A stretch of DNA of 64,000 nucleotides from Punctularia strigosozonata HHB-11173 SS5 (Eukaryota > Basidiomycota > Agaricomycetes > Corticiales > Punctulariaceae): positions 1,314,370 to 1,378,369 of the forward strand of contig NW_006767441.1 in the NCBI RefSeq assembly GCF_000264995.1, written 5' to 3'. Each line of letters opens with the position of its first letter. The first letter of the stretch is position 1. The notes beneath the pieces were generated by a model, which was not told the origin of the DNA, ran no database searches, and saw only the letters and a list, made by a program, of their open reading frames with translations. The position numbers and the translations under genes are program-made. Shown one piece after another: positions 45,136 to 56,000 of the stretch.

Positions 45136-46299
45136 ATGTCTTCAGAGGCCTTGCTCGAAGAATACGAGGTACGGAGCGGTGGCGCAAATTACCCCTTCAT
45201 GTGGCGTTGATGGTCGTTCGCGATTCCCCGCACTCAGGTTCTCGAATCCATCTATCCTACCGAGCTCTCAAGTTCGTAACACCGGATCTGCCCCGTTAAA
45301 ATATTGCGCTGGCTGCTGAGACTCATGCGAAGAACTCTCGGAACGGGACGTTGCGATTGAGGTCGAGCCAGAAGACGCGCCGGAGACCGATGAACCTCGT
45401 GAGCACCCCGATTCTCTTGCACAGGGCCAGGCTTTGGATTGCTGAACGGAAAACCTCGCATAGTGAAACTCACGCTCAACGTCCACTATCCCGATGACTA
45501 TCCCGATGTCCTGCCCGATCTGACCCTGGATCCGATAGAAGGGGAGGTAAGTGAGGCAGAATGTGCCCAACTTGTCGAAGATCTGCTAGCCGTGGTGCGT
45601 GTATCCTGTGCGGGCACTTTGCCTTCCCTATCTACTCCACACGATTGATGATGATCACGACTCTCTGACACCACGTTGCAGGGGCAAGATAACATCGGGA
45701 TGGCCATGACCTTCACGCTCGTATCTCATCTTCGTGAAAAACTCGCTGTATTAGTACGGGAACGAGAAGAAGCGAGGAAGAAAGAGGAAATGGAGAAAGA
45801 GCGTCGCGCACTCGAGGTACGTCCCGATGTTCCCAAAGTATACTCCTGTATGCTTCTGCGCGAGTCCACATATTCTCTTGTCTCATGAACAGGCGGAAGA
45901 GGCGTTGACCCGTGGCACGCCCGTGACGGTCGACAGCTTCAAGGCGTGGAAAGCCAAATTCGACAAGGAAATGGCTGAGAAGAAAGCAAAAGAAGAAGAC
46001 GAAAAGCTGAAAGGCATGTCACCGAAGGAACGGGAGGAGTACAAACGCGTGGGGACACGGCTGTCAGGTATGGCTTCGAAAGTGACAAAGACCACCGAAA
46101 ATGTTAATTCACTGGTGCAATGCACGTGTGACTGGGCGCATCCGTAGGTCGGCAATTGTTCGAACGTAATCGTGATTTGGTCTCGGCGGACGATTCCCTT
46201 GCGGACGAGGGTACGTCGGTGGACATAAGACAGTATGACCGATCGCGAATAGAGGAGGAGGAAGAGGAGGAGCGGGTCACTTTCAGCGACAGCGATTGA
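45136..46299 (+). CDS. GIR2: RWD-domain protein Gir2 (RWDD1-like)
   Basis: Gir2 binds Gcn1 through its RWD domain and the GTPase Rbg2/DRG through its C-terminus, linking ribosome stalling to Gcn2 control. ATG at 45136 gives MSSEALLEEYE, intron, VLESIYPTELS, intron (45272-45332), KLSERDVAIEVEPEDAPETD. The next conserved block, GLLNGKPRIVKLTLNVHYPD, is in another frame. A 26-nt (45399-45424) or 32-nt GTGAGC...CAG intron restores it. The RWD fold continues DDYPDVLPDLTLDPIEGE and NIGMAMTFTLVSHLREKLAV. A Lys/Glu-rich coiled region and the conserved GTPVTVDSFKAWKAKFDKEM follow. The acidic end is EEERVTFSDSD. About six introns. The 45399 junction is the only oddity. Confidence 0.9.
45399..45424 (+). 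other. Candidate ultra-short intron (26 nt, or 32 nt to 45430) or frameshift in GIR2
   Basis: A GTGAGC donor and a CACAG (or GCCAG) acceptor lie in a region where the two conserved halves of the RWD domain are in different frames. Removing 26 or 32 nt restores the frame; the nearby longer combinations I checked do not. Confidence 0.5.
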
Positions 46300-46615
46300 G
46301 GGAGTGTTTTCACGTCGGATTGTTAACCGGCCCCCATGCCCGCGGAAGTAATAAAATATGTATTTCTTACGTGTCTGTAGCATGTTACCGCACCAAGGGC
46401 GGCATGCCGCCACCGCCAAAACGGCGCCAAGGAATGCGATTCGTCCCACGTTCTCTGCGATGCATATCGGAGGGACCGTCGTCTTCGGGGTCGTCCAGAG
46501 CGGAAAGTAACGAACCGCTCCATCGCGATTGACACGATGCTCCACGCAAAGTACGCTACCGGGGAATTCGATTTTTACTATGGCGACCAAACTCTAGTAT
46601 TTGCCGTCACGACAG
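46300..46615. other. Intergenic, convergent
   Basis: About 315 bp between the convergent ends of GIR2 and the hydrolase, with an AATAAA at about 46351. No gene is seen. Confidence 0.5.
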
Positions 46616-48393
46616 TTACAGTCCCTGCAGCAGTCCGCCCTCCCCTTCCACTCCGACAATCTTGTCACCGCCCTCTACCGGCTTGCAGCCCAGATGCTCC
46701 CTGCCTTGCTCGACCAGCCAGCCATCCTCCTGCGTAATCACCTGCCTCTTGGGTGGCTTCCTCTCCAACAGGCTTCCGACAGCGCCTAGCCATTCTAAGA
46801 CGGGCTGGCTAATCCACCTCTTCGGCCCGTGCGCTCCTTCGGCAAACCAGCCCAGATGACCACCATATTTCGTTACCGCCATAGCCACCCAGCCGTTGTG
46901 CCTCGAGTTCTCTATCGGTATTTCGTGCACGACCGGATCGTCGGAGGAATTGACCGCTAAGCACGGTACCCTCACATATCTGAGTTTGTCGTGGCTAGAA
47001 GCGTAGGTATAATAATCATCCGCAGTTGCGAAGGGGAAGGGAGGAGTGCTGCCGCCACCAAGGCGGGTCACGGTGCCGTCGAAGTCGGTAATGCACAGGG
47101 CGTTCTGCCTCGCGGAGATGATCGGGAGCGTCTTGGTCAGCGGATGGTCGGGAAACTGTGCCAGCTCCTCGGCATGCGAAAGGAAGAGGCGGGCCAAATT
47201 GCCACCCATCGCCCTGGAGTAAACGGTGCGGTAGAACCATGTTCCTTCGAGCCTTTAGATGCGTTCATATAAGGAAATGTCAGTAACGAACTGTTCTCCC
47301 TGCGCTAAGAATAAAGACCTTACTTCCTGCTATTGGCCAGCAGGTTCCAAGGCTGAGGAAAGGCCCCAAACTTAGTCCACGGATGATCGTTGAATATCAG
47401 GCCACCTACACACGCCAGGATGCACCCCGAATTCAGTCTACTGTCTTGCGCCTCTTCTGCGAGGTACCTGGTCAAAACGTTCGCGCCTAGCGAGAATCCA
47501 ATGCCCATCAAGGGTGCGTTAGGATATAAATGTGCTATGTACAGCAAGGCTTGACGGAGATCATCGGTGTGTGCAGCGGAATACAGTTGAGGGCTTGTCA
47601 AAGGCGTGCCAGCACCTGTGTTTCAGGGGAAAGTGATTACAAGCGCGCTCAAAACGACAACAAGAAGGCGCGGCTCGGAACTTACAACCCCGAAAATTGA
47701 TGACGACAGCACGATAGCCCAAACCGCGGTCGGAGACAGGCGTGCAGGCCGGGGCAAGGATCGCGCGGACGTAGGACTCGTGGCTACCTAGTGGAATCAA
47801 AGAACCAATCAATTTCGACCATTGCGGCAGAACATGCGTGATCCATCAACTGACCCCCTGTGAGGCCATGTAGAACTACGACCGTGGGCGTGTCTTCGGG
47901 GAGAGTGCGCTCATCTACAGGAGGCGTGAAGTCGAGACCGCTGCACGGCGGATTCATTTTAGTGATCGGTCACACAAGGGCGGGAGGCTCACATGGTCCC
48001 CCCATCCTTCAGTCGGAGCAATTTCCTGAATTCTACGTTTAGCGGCGTTCAGGAGTAGGCGACTCGTACGTGCCTGTCGTACACGACTTTGTCGACCTGG
48101 GAGAAGTCACCGGCTACGCAGTATGCCGTCTGGGCATGACCTCTAGGTACGAGGCACTTATGAGGCGACGGCATTCAGGCACGCGAGCAGATAGATTGCA
48201 CTCACGTCCAGCCCCACCATATCGGCTTGAAGCCAGCGAGTAAGCTTGGACAGCGAGACTCTATGAAAGCCCTGATTGACGTTGTCTCCCACTTGTCTTG
48301 GTCGCTGCCGTCCTTCTTGACGCGGAACTCGACGGGCTTCTCGGCGTAGTGTATAGTATTGACACTCGGTGCCCTGCTGAATAGGCCGCCCAT
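46616..48393 (-). CDS. Alpha/beta hydrolase, Eht1/Eeb1/ABHD1-3 family
   Basis: This family includes yeast medium-chain ethyl-ester synthases/esterases and animal phospholipid hydrolases. ATG at 48393 gives MGGLFSRAPSVNTIHYAEKP. A cap-proximal region follows (SLLAGFKPIWWGWT, then GHAQTAYCVAGDF). The oxyanion motif VVVLHGLTG is next to GSHESYVRAIL, with GYRAVVINFRGC after it. The nucleophile elbow is GIGFSLGANVLTRYL (Ser of GFSLG). The catalytic Asp is in VNSSDDPVVHE and the His in KYGGHLGWFAEG. It ends EGGLLQGL at 46616. About seven short introns. Substrate (acyl-CoA:ethanol, phospholipid or other ester) cannot be told from sequence. Divergent from the SET gene with about 230 bp between starts. 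Confidence 0.9.
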
Positions 48394-48623
48394 GGGAGAC
48401 AAATAGAAGACTGAGGAAGCTTGCGACCGGCGGTAGGACTAGGAGAAGAACCGGCGGAATCGCAGGCGCATGCGTGATCCGCGTCTAAGTCTGGCTCGGA
48501 CGTGCTCGTTGCCAAGTTGGTAATTGGCGCCCAACGACGTCACAGGGTGTACGAGCGCTTATCTCCACCCAAACCCTCTATCTCCAAACCTTCTTGAGCA
48601 TCCTCACGTTGGTCTTCATATTC

Positions 48624-50379
48624 ATGCCCGAATTTGAGGACGATGCACCATGGCGGAACCTTTTGGCGTGGCTTCATGCACATGGGATGAAGATCGATTC
48701 AACTCATCTTCGGGTCGAACGCAGGCCTAGTCTTGGTGGGGCGCTTTCGTTTGCAAACTGTCCATCGTGCTGATCTGGGATCATCGAACCTACCGCAGGC
48801 GCAGGATATGGCTTATTCACGACCATGGAGGTTTCCGTGAGCATCAATCTATACTGTTCAAACACGTTTCTGACGATTTCATAGCCGTCATCACCCTTGT
48901 TCACTATACCTGCAGCAGCGCTCATGACCGTCAAGACTCTAGCACCGCACTATCCCAACTGCACCGGTCTCAGTGCCACTCAACTCATCTCAATGCATCT
49001 GTACATTCATCGACCCGATACGGACAGAAGATGCACCGATTCACTCTACGAACCGTTCATCAACGTCCTTCCCGGGTCGTTCGACTTCCATCCGCTCACC
49101 TGGCTGGTTTGGGCCCTTTCCGACACCCACGTCGAAGGAGAACGAGAGATAGCCGAGGCGCTTCTCCAGGCACTTTCACCGTCTGTCCGGCGGGACCTCG
49201 AAGAGCTAAAATCTCGCTTCGATACGGACACGGAATTCGTCCAGAAATATCTGGTAACGATGCTGGTTCCCTGTGGGTTTTGTTTCTCCCGTGTGTAACG
49301 GCAATTCGAGGCAGCCCACCCACGCGTCCTCGCCACGTGCACCAGGACTAGAACGTACGAGGCTAAAGCAAAAATCGAAGATCGGCGTGTTCTAGACGAC
49401 ATGCTGTGGGCCTGGCTCAACGGTCGGTTGCTTCCGTTACCTTTTCATGGCATCGGCGCATATTTACTCCTAGTCTCTTTCCAGTCAATACTAGATGTAT
49501 ATTCCACAGGCTCAAGCCCTCCGTCTCCTCGCGAGACAATATCGCGCTGGTGCCAATCCTAGACATGGCCAACCATCGGCCTTACGAGCACGCCTGCCCG
49601 TCGTCGCTGGTAGATATGGCACTCGAGAAAGGCCGCTGGGCGGCGCCAGTGAAGGGCAGATTCGGACCGGATTTCACCTTGCTCTCTCCTCGCGACCAGA
49701 CGCTTCGTTCAGGCGAAGAAGTGTTCCTCCGATACGGTGCCCATTCGAATCGGAAGCTGTTCGTTGAGTACGGATTCGTCAACAGCTCACCGGGATCCGA
49801 GCATGAAGGTAGTGCCCCTCGGGGCGATGGTCAGGTGGACGTCCAAATCCTGTTTGAGGACATGCTACGCGAACAAGGCTCAAGAGGTGAATGGATGCGA
49901 GATGTCCTGAAGGATCAAGGATACTGGGGGTACGCCTCGCTCTGCTCTGTGATCGTATTTCACCCTCGCTCATATTTGACGTCATCAGTGACTGGACCCT
50001 GCACGCCTCACCCGCCCCCGCGCACCCCTCCTTCCGACTCCTCACCGCCTTGAGGCTGTACCATCTTGTCCTGGATTGTCCTATTCCACCTCCGAACCCC
50101 GAGGACGTTCTGAGACCGTGGCACGATACCTTGGCAGGCCGTCGTCCTCTCGTTTCTCGCGAGAATGAACAGGCGTTAAGACAGACGTTACTCCAGATGT
50201 GCGAGCGATTACAAGAGCGTGCACGCGAGGGTTTGTCGACGACCGATATGATAGAGCCTAAGACCGGGAGTCCCGTTTGGGCGGAAGGGATGAAGGACAA
50301 CATCAGAGTGTTGTGGAGAGAGGAGGAAGCGGTCGCTCGGGCAGTTGAAGGGAGTATCCGGGCAGGGGACGAGTTTTGA
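48624..50379 (+). CDS. SET-domain protein lysine methyltransferase (Rubisco-LSMT/SETD6 type)
   Basis: A SET enzyme of the class with an inserted iSET region and a C-terminal Rubisco-substrate-binding-like domain; fungal members methylate ribosomal proteins (Rkm1-4) or other non-histone targets. ATG at 48624 gives MPEFEDDAPWRNLLAWLHAH. The SAM loop reads RRPSLGAGYGLFTTMEVS after splicing, then PLFTIPAAALMTVKTL. The insert includes FHPLTWLVWALSDTHVEGER and TDTEFVQKYL. The catalytic part is NIALVPILDMANHRPYEHAC (NH motif) and LRSGEEVFLRYGAHSNRKLF with FVEYGFVN. The C-terminal helical domain (RLLTALRLYHLVLDCPIPPP) ends AVEGSIRAGDEF at 50379. About seven introns. The methyl acceptor is unknown. 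Confidence 0.88.
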
Positions 50380-50534
50380 CCCGCTAGCGCTTTCTCTCAC
50401 CTTGTTCGTGGGTTCCTTCGATTCAGCCATTTCCACGGTTTCGCTTCCCATTCGCTATCGCAATACAGAACAAATACTCTACAATGAACCAGAGGACGGG
50501 CGCAGGGACACATCAGCCCTTCGTATTCCCGCTC

Positions 50535-52257
50535 TCAGCGATCTCGAAGGATTGCGCTGTTCGATGCCGTCGGGTCCGTCGGATTCAGAGGCGCCTTGTA
50601 AAGCGCCGTGAGCATATTCCTGATAATGTCAATCTGGCCTTCCTCCCATGTATGGTGTGATGCTCCTCCGAGCTCCAGCGCTTGTCCGGTGTACACAAAA
50701 GGGATCGTCGGTTCGGATAGCGATTCCGTAGATGCTAACGCGGGGTAGGACGTCGTGCTCGACGTCGACCCTGCGCTGAGAGAATAACTCAACGATGGTA
50801 GAGAGGGACTTGGTTTTGAACTCATGTTAGCATCGTCTTTGCATCTAGCGTATGCCGTTCGGCCAGGCGAATCCAGGGACGGTGGAAGATGTTGGCCCGA
50901 ACGGAGCTGCACAGTCAGATAACGGTCAGCAGCGGTTTGAGGATGGAACACCGAACGGATACCTCATGGTTCTCCCTTCTCAGGTTTTCAAGCATTCGCG
51001 CCTGATCATCCACCATCGCCTTCATTTGGTCTACGAGGGTGCGGGTCTCCCGCTCACTAGCGCTCTCGCGACTCGCCGAAATGCTCGGGACACTCCGTCT
51101 GCCCGGGCTATCCTCGATCCTCCTCCGCTTGGATACTTCCCGATTCTCCAATTGGACGCCAGCAAATCCGTCCATATTTTGGGCTTGCTCCGTATCAAGA
51201 CCGGAGTACATACGTTTTCCGGCCCTATTTTGCCTATCGTTCTTCGCAGCAGTTTCCAAGACTTCTCTGCTTTTTTCAGCGCTCCTCAGGATACGAGCAA
51301 AATTTTCTTCCGAGTCTTTGACACGGCGCTCCATGTTCACGATGACGCCTCCTAAACTCTGCTCCACACCCTCAATGACGCCGCCAATGAAGGTCTTGAA
51401 TACGCCTTCCCATTGCTTCTGTGCATTCTCCTCACTATCATGAACTAGTTGCTCGTGCTTTGCTCGTTCCGCAAGCAAGGGAGCTATGGCCACGGACAAC
51501 GCTTTAGAGGTCGATTCGGAGATGGGAAGCTTGGAAGATAGATTTGCGAATTGCTCGAGCTTGAAGACAGTGTCGTGAAGTGCGACAGTAGAACGCGTGA
51601 TTATATGCGTGTTTCTAGGTGCATATTTGCGTGAGTGTGCAAGCGAAAATGCAAGAGCAGCGTTATGTACCGTGCGATGTCTCGAAAGGAGGCAAGTATG
51701 AGCTCGATGGCGTCCTTGCTGGCCACCGATGGGATGATTGATCCATTAGCCTTAGTCGATGAAGCACAGGCTGACCCCGGACCTGTATCTGGATGTGCGG
51801 CTGGGATTACGGGCGCGTCTGTGGCGACATGCTCAGTTGATCTGCTCGCCTCCGCGCCAATCTCAAGGACACTGAATGGGCGCGCTGTGCGGCGCTCTGA
51901 TCCTGCACGTGCTGGGCGATCGACCCGACCACGACCGGGAGGTGCCATAGCCGATGCAGTCAAAAACGGGTCACCGTTGCTAGGCCGCCTCCGTCGCACC
52001 GGATTACGCGACACTTCACGCCCTCGCGTTGGGCCGGGTCTGGCGGCGGAGCGGTCGTCGTCCGCGCTACCGTAGTCCAATCGAACCGACAGCCGCGACG
52101 CGAGCGAGACATCATTCTCGTCATCCTCGACCTTGCACCGATGGAAAAGCTCGGACTGCGATGGCAACGGCAGCGGCAGCGGCAGCCTCCGGCCCTGCGC
52201 CAGACTCGGAGAACGCGTACGCGGAGCACGGGGACCAGGGCGCAATGAAGGCGACAT
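50535..52257 (-). CDS. Hypothetical coiled-coil protein
   Basis: Not recognised. ATG at 52257 gives MSPSLRPGPRAPRTRSPSLA, a disordered Arg/Pro/Ser-rich N-terminus of about 170 residues with FHRCKVEDDENDVSLASRLS. A helical stretch follows (ASKDAIELILASFRDIARYI), an intron, and HDTVFKLEQFANLSSKLPIS. A long heptad-rich coiled coil is next (AERAKHEQLVHDSEENAQKQ; LGGVIVNMERRVKDSEENFA; ILRSAEKSREVLETAAKNDR), then an NLS-like EVSKRRRIED and a second coil (VDQMKAMVDDQARMLENLRR). The C-terminal exon is Ser-rich (SLPSLSYSLSAGSTSSTTSY) with a closing helix (EEGQIDIIRNMLTALYKAPL). The composition suggests a nuclear structural or spindle-associated protein, but that is only inference. The frame is open upstream of 52257, so the start may lie further out. 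Confidence 0.65.
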
Positions 52258-53046
52258 GCGAAAACGGGGCGAGTCCACGCTGACGACGGTGCGGGCGGGG
52301 CTGGGCCTGCCCGCGCCGCCATGCCTGGAGGGACCGGCGGTGGCCCATTGGCGGTCCTCCGGGTGCGCAAAACGGCATGTAGCGGGCCGCGGGCAGCCCG
52401 GACGATGGGGGCGACCGCGGTCGTCAAAATGCTGTCATGATCGGTGAGTACTGCATATATGCGCGGATTTGAGTACTCACTCTGCAGCGGAGGGATTTGT
52501 AGAGGGACATGGTGGCGGTGGAAGCAGAGATGGAGGACGTTGATCTGAGGTATTTTGTTTTGGGCGGTTCAACACTGCTTGGAGCGAACAAATGCGGAAG
52601 GTGTCTGTTCGTTTTGGGTCAAGGGATTCCCTTATGCATGCAGCGCCCCGGTGGCGCCATGAATGAGATCGTTCTATCCTGCACGTATCACGAAGACTTA
52701 ACGAATGCAAGCATCGATGAAATGCACCGTCGGAAAGAGATGGACCAAAGCGTGCTTAAGCCCAGCCTGGTCGGTGCCACTCGGATCCGACTCAGTAGTC
52801 AAGATGAGCCATGATCATATTGGATCCCGCTTTAGCAGATATATGTCTCCTATAGAACAGTCTAAAGCGCCATGAGATCGTAGGATTACACCGCGGAGCA
52901 GCCGTACAGCCAGTAGTCAAGAAAGCGAGAGAAAGGATGTGCCCGAACCTGCGAGTCCACAGCCCGATATCGGGTCACGTGGCCCTCAAACACGCTGTTC
53001 TCAACCACATCGGGGGATTTGCTGCAGTCTTGCTAACGGGGCCGTT
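52258..53046. other. Divergent intergenic region
   Basis: About 0.8 kb between divergent starts. It includes a 101-codon ATG frame at 52510-52814 with no recognisable features, which could be a leader ORF or chance. Confidence 0.4.
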
Positions 53047-56000
53047 ATGGCCAGTATCGATGTTCTGTCGGCTGCCGTGGGCGGCGACCTCGAAGTCCAG
53101 AATTTCGGTCAAGACCAGGATACCCCGGAGGTTACTGATGTCTCCCCGGAAGCAGACCACGACGTCAACCTCCCCGACGCGCCGTTGCGTGCCTTTGGCA
53201 ACCCACGCGACGATCAACGATTAGCTCCATCTCACTCGCCAGCATTCCATACGCCCCGCCCCAGACGCCCGAACACGCGTTCTAGGCGATCCATGAATCT
53301 CCTGGCTACAGCCACTTTGAATGCTCGGGCCAATTTCCTTCAAGCCGAAGAGGAGGAAGAGGACGAAGATAGCGGGCGCGACACCCCGCAAGACATGGAG
53401 GAGGGTAACACACGGCCCAGCACACCCCCCAATTTCTTCCTTTCTGCAGACGGTGCGCACCTGCGATCTGCCAATTGGGCCCTGATCCGCATGGACAAGG
53501 AGTGGCTGACGAGTCCGCGCTACAGAACCCTCGTCCGTCCTCGCCAGCCGCATCATGCGCGCGCATGATAACCCGTCGCCCCCGCCTCGCCTCCATCGCA
53601 CCGTCGATTCCGCCCCACAATCGCCGCTGTCTGATCTTACGCCAGAGGATACCCCAGCTCGCACGCCCCTTCCACCACTTCTCGTCGACGTTTCTGGATA
53701 CTTTCCTGAAATGATGACCGTCGACGCTCCCGCGGCAGCACATGCATCGCCTACCCCGGTTCCAGCATACCTCGCAGGAGCGGACGATTCGCAGCCTGAT
53801 CTAATCTCGTTTGACTCCCCAGCTGCGCGGGGACTGCAATACCTGCAGGTGGATAACCAAATTCAGCCAGGTTCGGCGGTGGATGAGATGACCGTGGACG
53901 ACCTGCTATCGCGCGATTCCTCTCCTTCGTCCAGTGTTGAGACGCCTGGCGATGAGGTTGTGGTGGACGCAGCGAGGTCGCCTGCACTTCCCTTCGCAGA
54001 CGCGGCAATACCGGAAGATGACGCTGTTACTGTCTCCGACAACGATATGGTGCAGGATCCGGAATTGTTGGTGCTCGTGGATGGTGAGCTGGAGGAACAA
54101 GGGACCGCGGGAGGGGATGTTCCGGTGCTTCAAGTAGAGAATCCGGTTGAACTTGTTTCGCCGCAAGCGCCACGCTCAAGTCAACAAGAATCTATTCACG
54201 ACGCAGAGGAAGCTCATGTCCCGGCCCTCGGTGACTCCGCGGACTTGGTTCAACGCGGGGGGACCCCAAATGCTGCACAAGAACCAGAAAGCACTCGTGT
54301 CCTTGATGAAGCCCGTCTCGCAACACCGCAACCTAGACGTTCAGCGCGGCTGAGTCTTTCGCCACGCCCTGTGGAACCTCCCACAAACGAGAACGAGGCG
54401 AAGACCACGGATAGTCGACCGGAAGGTCAGACTGAAGCCGGACCCTCGACGGGAGACAACGCCAGCCCTCACCCTCGCCGCTCTGCCCGTATCAGCGGCA
54501 CTCCTCGCATATTATTTCTCCCTTCCCCGAACAAGCCCTCTTCTGCACGCCGATATTCCTCCCCTCGTCGAGATATACCCAACTCCGCACAACATTCATC
54601 TCCACTGAAGGCGCTTGATACCATCAATGATTCCGAAACTCCAGCGGAACACGTCTCTGAGAAAGCGCAGGGTAAGAAACGTGCGATACCCCCTTCCGAT
54701 AGTCCCGTACGGCAAACAGTCGTGGTCCCTCTGCCGGAGGTGACGCCACTCCGTCTCAAGTCGCGTAAGAAAGCTCATGCAAGTCTCGGCGACCGTGCAC
54801 TAGGCTCGCTATCGCCCAACTCTTCCGGCCTGCTTTCGTCCTTGCTCCCGTCCGTCCGCGGGCCTGATGATGGCAGTCCCGTAGCTCTGTTCAAACGAGC
54901 GCAATCGAACCTCGTATCTTCCTTCGACAACTCCCAGGACAACCCCGAAGCAGCCCACTACCCTGAACATACCCAGCCTTCACCGTCCGCCCAAGACCCC
55001 AGCACTACCGCCAATCCCTTCCTAACCACTTCACGTCCGCCAACCACCCCTCTCAAGTTCGGCGCGTCTCGCCCTAACGATCCATCCCGGTCGCCCGCCA
55101 AACGCATTCCGCTCGACGATGCCGTCGCGCAGGGCGCCATCTCCCCTCAGAAAGCTGCCGAGCTGCGCCAGGCCAAGGTCGGGCTCTTCGGCTCCGCCGT
55201 CTTCACCGCTCGGGCGAACGCCGGGCCGACTACGCCTGCCCGGCGGATCACGATCGAGGAGGCGAAGGAACGCCACCGCGCGTTCGGCTCGCCGGGGAAA
55301 CCTGCCTCGGCGCGCGCTGCCTCTGCGGACCCTCAACCGCGCCTCGTCATTCCGGAGACCCCGGTGCGGGGCAAGGGGCGCGCTGCCAGCGAGCAACCCA
55401 CGGAACAGGCGCAGGCTCGGACGCGCGCGATACGGTTCCACAACCTGCACCCTCCCCCACCCGACGGCGATGCGACCGACCTGCCCTTTCCCATCAGTCC
55501 ATCGCCGGCCAAGAGGGTGCTCGCGCCTGCTATGATTCCGGAGGAACCGGAGGAACCGAGTAGCCCCATCGCGGCGGGGGCACCCCGAGAACCGACACCA
55601 CCGGGGCCCAGCGGTACAGCAGAGAGCGGCAAGCACTCTCCTGCTCCTTTGGCTTCTCGCCCGGCGAAGGGCACGCTACGGCAGCCTTCCCCGGCGAAAG
55701 AGAGTCGGATACCCAGGATCGGTGCCAAACCGTACGCGCGACCGACGGCCGCGAGTGGCAGAACAACTAAGGAAAGCAAGATAACCACGCCTGCTTCCGC
55801 TCCACCAGCGGGCAAGTCCAAACCCGCACCCTCTGTTGTACGGAAAACGGTACGCCCTTGGTCGCGCAATGAACTTTCAGGCTCTCTGTTATTGACGCTC
55901 TCATGTTCTCCCTGTCAGGCTCGCATCGTCCGGGTGATCTCCAGAGCAAGGACACCATCGGACGATAGCTCGGACAAATCGGGTTCAGGAGTGCCTGCCG

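Noticed and set aside
52510-52814. 101-codon ATG ORF upstream of the large disordered-protein gene
   Set aside because: No recognisable domain and no splice link to the next gene; it lies in a divergent promoter region and can be chance in GC-rich DNA.
53555-53568. Treating the ORFs at 53047 and 53555 as two separate overlapping genes
   Set aside because: A normal 121-nt intron with a branch-like site joins them in frame, and both parts have the same Pro/Ser/Arg-rich character.
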